From positions 1 through 21,704 of the forward strand of contig JAKCWW010010435.1 of NCBI GenBank assembly GCA_026260175.1: DNA of 21,704 nt. The letters run 5' to 3'. This DNA comes from Reticulitermes lucifugus. Its lineage: Eukaryota; Arthropoda; Insecta; Blattodea; Rhinotermitidae. Positions 1-7,345 of this stretch are shown here, one piece after another (within the stretch, counting starts at the first letter, position 1; each line of letters opens with the position of its first letter). The notes under the pieces are model-generated. The model did no database searches. It was not told where the DNA came from and saw only the letters and a list, made by a program, of their open reading frames with translations. A program made the position numbers and the translations under genes.

Positions 1-57
1 GCTTTGGAAGAGGCTACGGACCTGTCGTAAGACAGACTACAGAATGAATGAATGAAT
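1..57 (+). mobile_element. 3' end of a degenerate transposable element
   Basis: One frame (from base 3) reads FGRGYGPVVRQTTE, a stop, then MNE, and the element finishes in the simple repeat (GAAT)4 at about 42-57. A second copy of the same terminal segment lies on the minus strand at about 19190-19260, reading FGRGNRPVGRQT, so this is a dispersed repeat rather than host coding sequence. A tetranucleotide tail after the last codons is typical of some non-LTR retrotransposons. I remember similar peptides from cockroach/termite assemblies, but I cannot name the family. The element is cut by the left edge of the window. Confidence 0.6.
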
Positions 58-703
58 TATTATACACACTCTTTATTAGTTCATCCATTAGGATGTTGAA
101 AAGAAACTTGTAAAATGTTTATTATCATAAAAGTTTTTACAAAAACTCAAGACTTTGATGCCTTATCACTGTTTGAGAGGTAGGTGCACGTCATGTAAAA
201 GTATAACATTAAGACATTAAAGTCCTAGGCAGTGGTCAGAAATACCATAACCCACGGATGCAAAATCCAGAGAGTGCATTGCTGTGATGTACGTTCGGTT
301 GTATCGGTCTAGGAATCCATGTTACATGCGGGGGGTTGGGGGGGTGTCTTATTGTGATAAGTTTATGTTTACGAATACTCATTGTGATAATTCTGAGATC
401 TCAGTCTTGATTATCGATAGAATAAATACGTTTTAGATCAATAATATTACAGATGCTATCATGTTAAAAGATAACATTGAAATATACTCTTGAAAAATAT
501 GGTGTATTGATGTGAACTGGATTGGTATTATGTTGGAACAGCGAGATTCTGTTGCAAAGTAGAGAAACCTTCAAGCCAGAGTTATAATAAAAGTAAGTGT
601 ACAAGGCTAGTGACTTATCGAATTTCATCTTTAAATGTGTATACTGTTGCGTTTTTATATGCACAAAACATTAGCGGTTTCAATGCATTGAACTGTGTCC
701 TGG
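58..703. other. AT-rich non-coding stretch (probable Rbp6 intron)
   Basis: No coding signal is seen; the short minus-strand ORF in it has no recognisable content. The only local feature is a G-rich run at 330-344 (six Gs, TT, seven Gs) that could form a G-quadruplex on the + strand. The stretch probably belongs to the intron upstream of the exon at 1127. Confidence 0.5.
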
Positions 704-838
704 GGGGTGAAGGCGGCTGGTGCGTTGGACTGACAACCTTGCCCCTTAATGTGCCGATTGTCTAGAACTTCTGAGAGCCTCAACACCATGATGCGCTAAG
801 GGTCTGTTCAAACCTGTAATGGGATAGATTTACTTATG
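704..838 (+). mobile_element. Interspersed-repeat fragment (GVKAAGA... type)
   Basis: Read from 704 the sequence gives GVKAAGALD, a stop, QPCPLMCRL..., and near its end GSVQTCNGID. I recall a very abundant repeat in cockroach and termite genomes whose translation begins GVKAAGAYGWQP and ends near GPVQACNGIALPF. The agreement in order and spacing suggests a decayed copy. Two in-frame stops show that it is not a working gene. Its GC content is higher than its surroundings. The family assignment rests on memory only. Confidence 0.5.
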
Positions 839-933
839 TGTCGATAAACAGCGATTCCTCCTGAGGAAGACCACGAAGATGGTAGAAACGTTTTGAAGAT
901 GTACTATGAATCTCGTTAATAGACACATATGTA
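831..933. repeat. Imperfect inverted repeat with hammerhead-like core pieces
   Basis: Arms 831-857 and 908-933 pair at about 22 positions: TAC/GTA, TATGTGTC/GACACATA, AT/AT, AAC/GTT, one G-C pair and GATTC/GAATC, with single mismatches and one bulge. Between them lie CTGAGGA (861-867, fitting CUGANGA), a 4-bp stem ACCA/TGGT (870-873 with 880-883), GAAA (885-888) and a possible small hairpin (888-892 with 898-902) followed by A903. The order resembles a type-I hammerhead ribozyme, as known from Penelope-like elements. However, the pair flanking stem II would be A-A and the bases next to the core in stem I do not pair, so any ribozyme is degenerate. The inverted repeat itself is plain in the sequence. 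Confidence 0.5.
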
Positions 934-1108
934 AGAAGTGTTTTGATGGTGTTATGTTTCATTCCGTATGAAAAACAACACAACTGTATTAATACTGATG
1001 TTAAGATTATTGACATGAGCTGCTCCTGTTCAAACTGTCACCTGATTACCTTCTCCTTCCTCTGCCCTTTAACATGTAAAGCCAAGCTTAGGGGCTCTCT
1101 CAAGTGAT
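934..1108. other. Non-coding intron sequence before the first Rbp6 exon
   Basis: AT-rich sequence turning pyrimidine-rich at about 1035-1080. No gene is seen on either strand. It leads into the splice acceptor at 1125-1126. Confidence 0.5.
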
Positions 1109-1126
1109 CCTTAATTCGTGTTACAG
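1109..1126 (+). other. Splice acceptor of first Rbp6 exon
   Basis: A branch-point-like CCTTAAT (1109-1115) is followed by a short T-rich tract and TTACAG, with AG at 1125-1126. The next base begins GTG GAG TGT AAG, encoding VECK at the end of the second Musashi RNA-recognition motif. The intron therefore enters in phase 0 before Val. Confidence 0.85.
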
Positions 1127-1211
1127 GTGGAGTGTAAGAAGGCGCAGCCCAAGGAGGTGATGTTGCCTGCGAACTTGGCGAAGACGCGAGCCGCGGGCAG
1201 AGGCGCATACG
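1127..1211 (+). CDS. Rbp6: Rbp6 internal exon: end of RRM2 and linker (spliced form)
   Basis: This 85-nt exon encodes 28 residues plus one base: VECKKAQPKEVMLPANL followed by AKTRAAGRGAY. VECKKAQPKEV is the last strand and exit of the second RNA-recognition motif in the Musashi family, which binds UAG-containing RNA and controls translation. The LPANLAKTRAAGR linker is the one I associate with insect Rbp6; Drosophila Musashi itself diverges after PKE. The exon enters in phase 0 and leaves in phase 1 at CG|GTGAGT (donor GT at 1212-1213). Joined to 7307 it continues RGAY-DFMW; joined to 9434 it continues RGAY-GFPA. Both joins keep the frame. The two RRM cores and the start codon lie upstream of the window. 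The alternative outcome, read-through of this donor, is described separately. Confidence 0.92.
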
Positions 1212-1630
1212 GTGAGTTGCTAATGCTGAATCCCGCCGCTGCAGTTGGCGGTCTGCCTCCTGGGGCTGGAGCGTCGAGTCTAGCGGCGAACCCTGCCGCC
1301 GGTTACCGCTACACCCCGTACCCCCTTCCTGCCGCTGCGGCCCCACACCCTGTAGGGGTGGGTCTCCATGCCGCTATGGTCCCCATAGCCGTGGCTCCCT
1401 CTAACCCTAACTGTCTGCAGTACACACCAGCTACGGCCCTGTATAACATGGCGGGGGCGGTGCAGGCTGCCGCATCCTGCAAGCGCGCGTTCGCTGCTGC
1501 GCTGCGTCCACACCCCACCCCGGCCACTGCCGCTGCCCTTACATACAGCATGAATGACTTGCTTGGGGTGCAGGGGTTGGATGTGTCCGCCATGTATCAT
1601 CCCGCCATCCCCACGGCTGTGGGACTCTGA
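1127..1630 (+). CDS. Rbp6: Rbp6 composite terminal exon: read-through isoform with 139-aa Ala/Pro-rich tail
   Basis: If the donor at 1212 is not used, the frame stays open for 139 more codons (GELLMLNPAAAVGG... to a TGA at 1628-1630). The tail is rich in Ala, Pro, Gly and Tyr, with YRYTPYPLPAAAAP near its first third and LTYSMNDLLGVQGLDVSAMY near the end. The segment is GC-rich and GC-ending in its codons. This composition stops close to the stop codon and gives way to AT-rich sequence, as expected of real coding sequence and not of a chance retained intron. From memory, Drosophila Musashi carries a similar RYAPYSIPA element and ends in a QGVD-S-MYGMG motif. The tail therefore looks like an ancestral Musashi C-terminus kept as an alternative 3' end. 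Alternative view: an unspliced precursor. Minus-strand open frames over this exon are shadows of it. Confidence 0.8.
   Translation: MECKKAQPKEVMLPANLAKTRAAGRGAYGELLMLNPAAAVGGLPPGAGASSLAANPAAGYRYTPYPLPAAAAPHPVGVGLHAAMVPIAVAPSNPNCLQYTPATALYNMAGAVQAAASCKRAFAAALRPHPTPATAAALTYSMNDLLGVQGLDVSAMYHPAIPTAVGL
1212..1217 (+). other. Rbp6: Splice donor GTGAGT inside the read-through frame
   Basis: CG|GTGAGT is a consensus donor. The last exon base G plus GT makes a Gly codon if unspliced (GGT GAG, Gly-Glu), so splicing and read-through share the frame up to here. Use of this site decides between the tail ending at 1630 and the exons at 7307/9434. Confidence 0.85.
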
Positions 1631-4600
1631 CCCATGTTCACCCACTTACCAGGGCCACAGTGAAGAGGAGAGGGTACTGTGTCCACTATAGTGCCAAACT
1701 GCGACATCATGTCCCCTCTTGTACCCCTTTCATGCAACTGCAGTGTCGACCTTTACGCGTCATAATAGTATAGCAGTATATACGTCTGTTGCTATGTTCC
1801 GTATTCATGCTCTCGAAAATTGCATGGTATCCCTCGTGTAATGGTAAGCATATCGTGAAACGTGTACTTTGTCCATATAATTCCTGCAGCCCCACTTGTA
1901 TTCAAAACTCATCACCGAGAACACGTGGTCAATGTTCCTCTTCCATTAAAACTACCCTTTGGTTTGCGTCACATGCCACATACACAGCCACTAGCATTTC
2001 ATTTAAATCCATTCAGGGACTTATGACATCTCAATGTTGTCGGTATGCAAAATGATTGTTGCATTACGTAACCAAGTCCCTGCGAAAAAGCAATATATCA
2101 TTCCTACACAGAGTTGAAGGTAGTGGAATAAGTCACACTGCCTTCTCACTCCCTCCCATGCCCTCTCCTCTAAACGTGACGTAATTTACTTAAGTTCAGG
2201 GATGAAACTGTGATTCCTCTTAGTGTAGAGTAGTGTCGTTAGATTTTTAGTTAGGGTTCTTGACACAATAATAGTCCAACCAAAGCGGCCTCACTGTTAA
2301 TATAGAAATGTAGTGTTGAGTTACAAGACAGGTAGGTATGATTTATTTAGCGATGTAAGGCCTGGTTTAACCACTTGCTGTGTACAGAATATGAAATTGG
2401 ATGCCTTCAAGAAGTATCGTACATTTATTTGTATTTGTTATGTCTCCCTGGCAATGAGAGAAACTTAGTATTTTAATATCGGTAGAGTGTCCTAGAATTC
2501 GGAGCTGCGTGTATTAATGCACGCGTTGATGTGTTCAGAATTCAGAAACTTTGAATTCTCACATTTATAGATGTGGTAGTATCTCTGCGTGTAATCAGTC
2601 ACTAATTGAATATTACACGGTAATCATTGAAAACGGGTCAGCTTATACTGATAGGCGCGTTGTAGCATTTCATGATTTACAGTGATCCTGTGAGATGGGA
2701 TTTTTGGTGTCGTCTTAGTAGTGCCGCGTGTAATAAGAACACACTTTGACAAAAAAAAATAAATTTCACAGTTACGACTTTTGTCGTCAGATGAACATTG
2801 ATTGATATATGGCATGTTGGTTTGGCAACATATTAAGATATCTGCTTCACCTAATGAGCCTCTCATAGTATTTATAGCGGAACAAGTTATAGGCTAGTTC
2901 TTTATGCGTCACTTAACAAATATCATCGATAATTTTATACAATTTGGACTATTATGACACAGTTAACGAAACGAACTATGCAGATAATTAGAAAGAAGTA
3001 AGATATAGCTTGTAATTTGTACACTAATAAACGAATCATTATTTTTATAAAGTTATTTGTAATTTTAAAAAATGTGTTTTTGAAGACCGTGGTATAACCA
3101 GGCCTGTTTAGATTGGGAAGGGAGTGAGCCTATAAGACTTCAAAGTAATGTCAAATTCTGGTAGTATGAACTTTAGTGGTTTAGTAAGTCTCACGATAGA
3201 AATGCGATGATATGGCAGTGAATTTCTGCCTTTATTAGAACAATCGTGTTAATAAGTGAGCAGTGATATTAGGATAATCATAATAACATCCTGTAATGCC
3301 CCTAGCTTGCACCGCCCTCTGCTGTGTCGTCGTTATTCATGGGCGCTTCTATACTGTCTAAATCTTCGACCGCATTCTGCGGTCATGATGTCCATTGGTG
3401 TAATCAGTAACCATTGAGGAAGAAATTATTTGAGTTTGACTACTACACTTTTGTCGAAGTCACGGACTGCAGTCGGGGCACTGAATGTAGTAAACCAATT
3501 GAAATCAGATACTGTTTTAATTCATGTCATCTACCTTCATAACATGTGGCAATGCGACACGTGTGATTATCACATTTATCCAGAGTTTATCAGTGTTGCT
3601 TTGCTTACATCCAGCTTCTAAGTCCTGTATTTTTATGACAAATCTTACTGCGATACCATGAAAGTATGACACCTATATGTAATTGTTTGGTATGTACATT
3701 GTCAGCAAAGAACACTATACACCACTCTGTATGTAAAATTTAATTAACATCTTATCAGTATTATAATGTTTTCTTATTTTCTGTGGTACAATACCTTAAA
3801 AAGTAACACTTTTTATTACTGTCTGGTAAATTAAAATGAAATAATGTGAAAGTGGGAATTATTTTTCTCTGCGGAATGCTGGCTCTTATCATTTAATTGA
3901 AAAATCGACACATGCAAAATTGCAGTCTAAAGTGACAAGTAAATGTATTTCTTGCAATTAAAATTATTCTAAGGAGAATTCTTTTATGAAGCTGATGCTT
4001 TCTTCTAAACCCTGCAGTTTTTCTAACTTTCACCTTAATTCAGTTTAACCAGATTAATAAAAATGATAATTCCCATATTTACATCCAATTGTTTTAAATA
4101 TAAATATCTCTTTCGATTAAAACACTCATGAAATTTCATAATTGTCTATATTCTAATAATCTAGAGACGGTGTTGTCTAAATATGTGGTGAAAGTGTTTC
4201 AAATCCTAGAATTGAAACTAAAATTCTTCAAAAGGGAAGGTGGGGGAGGCCCCTTGTCGGTTCCAGGTTTGTGCACAGGAGGGCACCGAGAGGACGCCAG
4301 CGCGCCATTTTTATTTCACAGTAAGTCAGGTGAAGTAATCGCGACCCGGTATTTAGATGTTGAGTTGATTCCAGTAGTTATTGGAGCGAGTAGACATACT
4401 GGCTATATAACAAACATTACAACATAGCGCTTGTAATTGTTCTAGTGTCTGTCTGTCTAAACAGCAAGATATGGTACCGTTATCAAGATAAGATCCATAT
4501 CACAATAAATTTATGAAATGTAGATTAATTATATTAGTTTGTGTTAGAAATAGATAGTTTATTTGTAGTTAAGGGTCATATTTGAAAGGGATATAGTACT

Positions 4601-5158
4601 ATCAATTTGCATCTTCTCTGCCATACGTAATAACGTTTATGAGCTCATTTTTAGTCGCATTAGATAATACTAATTTATAGTGAGTAGATTTTTTACATTT
4701 TGAAAGAGAGAAGTATTTATTTTATACAGTTTTTCCTAATGATATTATTAATGCATTTTGATGACTTATGTATTTTAACATGTGTCCGTTCCCTCCAGCT
4801 GCCTGTCTTCTTCGTGGGTGAAGGATGTATTTTGCTCCAAGTATTAATTGTACTTAACTAGTGATGGTAGACTTAAAATAGTTATCTTAACATTTACACT
4901 GTTATATACATATTATGTGTTGTTAATGTCAAGTGTATAGTTAGATGATTTGCTAACCTGTGTTTTCTTTCTGTATTCAGATTATGGTTTCAACGTCACA
5001 TGTTGTAAATTACTGTAAATTTACTGTTAGCTTGTTGGCAGAAATACGCCAATCATATGTACATTTTCGTGACTTTGAGCATCGTATAAAGTTTGGAAAA
5101 AACCCATGAATTATATCTTATCATTAAAAGGACCATGTTAAGGTTCTGTCTAAATAAA
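1631..5158 (+). other. Candidate 3' UTR of the read-through isoform; intron for the spliced form
   Basis: This AT-rich stretch has no coding signal that I trust; short open frames in it are unremarkable. Poly(A)-signal hexamers on the + strand lie at 1945-1950 (ATTAAA), 2758-2763, 3026-3031, 4056-4061, 4504-4509 and 5153-5158 (all AATAAA). The last is the best because a GU-rich tract follows at about 5171-5190. If that site is used, the isoform has a 3' UTR of about 3.5 kb, as is common for neural RNA-binding-protein genes of insects. A GC-rich island at 4233-4310 stands out and is discussed under findings. Where the transcript really ends cannot be told from sequence alone. Confidence 0.45.
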
Positions 5159-5190
5159 TAACAGAAAGAAATTGTTGTTCTGTGTTGTTA
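5153..5190 (+). terminator. Candidate cleavage and polyadenylation site
   Basis: AATAAA at 5153-5158 is followed, about 13 nt later, by a GU-rich stretch (TTGTTGTTCTGTGTTGTTAG at about 5172-5191), the usual spacing for a downstream element. A second AATAAA at 5229-5234 lacks such a clear partner. This would end the transcript that stops translation at 1630. Confidence 0.4.
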
Positions 5191-7274
5191 GAGTTCGTAG
5201 GATTTCGATTTGTATAATTATTACGTAGAATAAAAATAACGTTTGTGAAAATCGCATACCTAATTTGTTGTACTTTTAACATACATTGTAGAAGTTAGCT
5301 GCCGTAGAGTAGCATTCCATAGTGTCCGCCCGGCTAGACATATAGACAAAGTAGTGACCCAGGTAGTGTTCCCTTCATCAATCATTCACATCCTGCATAG
5401 CTGACCGTGGTGTACTGTTACTTCTAGTTGTGTAGGTAGGTAGGCAGGCAGCAAGTGCATCAACACGGATGGACCGACCGGCCACTTCCCATCCTGCAGC
5501 TGTGACAGCCATCTGTCAAGATGAAACGGCGCCAACACGACCAGATCACTTTTCTTTACAATATGTTCATAGTAATTTCCTTCAGCCTTGTTCGTGCTGC
5601 CTGAGAGTTGGTCTTAATCCATGCTGCTTTGCCCAAGACTGTTACACCCCTAGGTAACACATGCAATTGTGTATCCAGCTAACACAAATTCGTGTTTTCT
5701 TTTAACTTTCTGCATTGACTAGAATGTGTGTTTGGGCAAAAGAAAAAAAAACAGAATTGAATTCAGTATATTGAAGTGTATCGTGTGATATTTTGCTTAG
5801 AAAAGTTTCAGACTTTTGTGTTTAATTACTAGGTGCTGCATATTCAATTCCTTGCTTCAGATGGCAGCTGTGTGATCTGTTCTTACATATCGGTATACTA
5901 ATTTCACATTTTCCTGTCTTAATCAGAGCCAGATTGTACTGCATGTAAATATTGTACAGAGGCAATCTCCAGAATGATAGGTCCTACTAAACATATTTTG
6001 TATACTAAATTTTAAAAAGTAGACACATATTAACACAAATTATTGAAAAAGAAACAATCTGACGTCATAATGAAGAACGATCTGCCACTAACCACGAGAA
6101 TGTGCTCCTATTATTTTGAAGATCGCGTCTCGTTCCTATCCTGTGATTTGACTGCGAATTTCTCAGGTTTCGCACGTGCTTGTCTTCTGTGGGTGAACAG
6201 CGGCAACAAAACGTCCTTCAGAGAGAAGATGGCACATGGACTGACCCGTGAAGGCTGTAAGTTGGAAATGTTTCTGGTTCGGCTCTTCATCTCATCGAAA
6301 TTCCACATCAAATTGTACAGAGAGCCAACACACCGAATCTTGTGAAGTCGTGTCTGTTGATGTCACATCTCTTTCTTTTCCATTCAGTATCCTGCTGGTG
6401 TCTTCTGCCTCCGCAAAGCCGAACATACTCTTAACAGCGTATTTTAATTCGGACATGAAGCCTGCTGTTAGAAATATCTCAGATTAGCATTGCCTTCCCT
6501 CCTCCTGTCTTTCATCAAACCAGCTTACGGAGCAGCTGTATGCGTCTCGATATCATCCCCGTTACATAACTCTATCCTCATCAGTAAATACGCAGCATAC
6601 TTCCGATTATCCATGCCCAATGTTTTGGTCTGTAGTATGTCCGTTTACGGTAGAGATTAATTTATTAAATTCTTACTAATCCACGCGATTTCCTGCACAG
6701 AATACTCGTGACACTGTTTTCTCCGGTCACATTTGCGTGACATGTGAGCAGATGTATCACCAAGGTATAGGAGTCGTATTGAGTCCGATTCCTCCTCCCG
6801 TGACGCTATTGGAAGTATTACAGTCGCTCTACTGCTGTGTTTCAAGAAAAACGCGTGTGTGTGTTGCATATGTTGTAGGAGTATCTGCTCTTGCTTCACC
6901 CCCCCCCCCCAATTGTCCCGGATAATCGACAGTATACTGTACATCATCTCTCTGTGCTCCGACCACAACCTTTAGATTAGATGCAATAGAAATGTAGAAC
7001 ATTCATCGAAATAGCTGTTATGAAATTTCATGGATGCTAACAATTTTTCCATGTTTTCGTTTATACGTGTTTAGTTGGTCAAAAATATGTTAGTAATTAA
7101 TTGCATTTCATTTCTTGATTTCTTATTAATTTTGATTTGTGTTGCAATTTCACGGCATACCCTACAAGCACTAAATTTACATCTTCAGTTCCCATAATAA
7201 CGGACATAACAATTAATTAAATGCGCCCACTTCTTTTTGTTTTCTTGAAGTTGCCGCACTATGGTCAAAATGTT
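5159..7274 (+). other. Rbp6 intron
   Basis: No exon is supported with confidence. Visible items are a (GTAG)n/(GCAG)n microsatellite at about 5432-5451, a Pumilio-type TGTAAATA at 5944-5951, a frame with splice-like borders at 6167-6256 (see findings) and a run of 12 Cs at 6899-6910. Open frames at 5469-5657, 6043-6345 and 6657-6968 show no recognisable domain. Confidence 0.5.
6899..6910 (+). repeat. Poly-C run (C12)
   Basis: Twelve consecutive Cs. It is probably a simple homopolymer tract prone to length variation and sequencing error. No function is evident. Confidence 0.9.
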
Positions 7275-7306
7275 CTAATATTTTGTTCTTTTCTCTACAT
7301 TTCTAG
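7275..7306 (+). other. Rbp6: Branch point, polypyrimidine tract and acceptor of the microexon
   Basis: CTAAT at 7275-7279 matches the insect branch-point consensus, with its branch A 28 nt from the AG. A strong pyrimidine tract (7280-7304) and TTCTAG (AG at 7305-7306) follow. A long uninterrupted T/C tract is typical of microexons, which need extra recognition strength. Confidence 0.8.
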
Positions 7307-7339
7307 ATTTTATGTGGTCGCTTGGGGCCTTACCTGACG
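7307..7339 (+). CDS. Rbp6: Rbp6 33-nt microexon encoding DFMWSLGALPD
   Basis: This symmetric phase-1 exon is too short for ordinary ORF calling. With the last G of the exon ending at 1211 it reads GAT TTT ATG TGG TCG CTT GGG GCC TTA CCT GAC, then G, which completes Gly with the GT at 9434. The product is RGAY-DFMWSLGALPD-GFPA. I recall the Drosophila Rbp6 form as AYDNIMWGLGTLPEGFPAAA and the vertebrate Musashi form as TMDAFMLGMGMLG, so the block aligns residue for residue with a conserved family segment. A CTAAT branch point, pyrimidine tract and TAG acceptor precede it, and CG|GTACGT follows. Because its length is a multiple of three and both borders are phase 1, it can be skipped without a frame change. 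That makes it a candidate cassette exon. Function of the segment is not known to me; it sits just outside the RNA-binding domains. Confidence 0.88.
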
Positions 7340-7345
7340 GTACGT
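7340..7345 (+). other. Rbp6: Microexon splice donor GTACGT
   Basis: GACG|GTACGT is a good, if not perfect, donor. It leaves the exon in phase 1, matching the acceptor at 9434. Confidence 0.8.

Noticed and set aside
1280..1645. Minus-strand open frames of 121 and 94 codons over the first Rbp6 exon
   Set aside because: They are the shadow of GC-rich, Ala-rich coding on the + strand; no recognisable domains.
5469..5657. Cys-rich 62-codon + strand open frame
   Set aside because: Cysteine spacing matches no zinc-binding motif I know, and there is no initiation or splice support.
6043..6345. 100-codon + strand open frame
   Set aside because: No homology or initiation context; only the splice-bordered middle is mentioned as a low-interest candidate exon.
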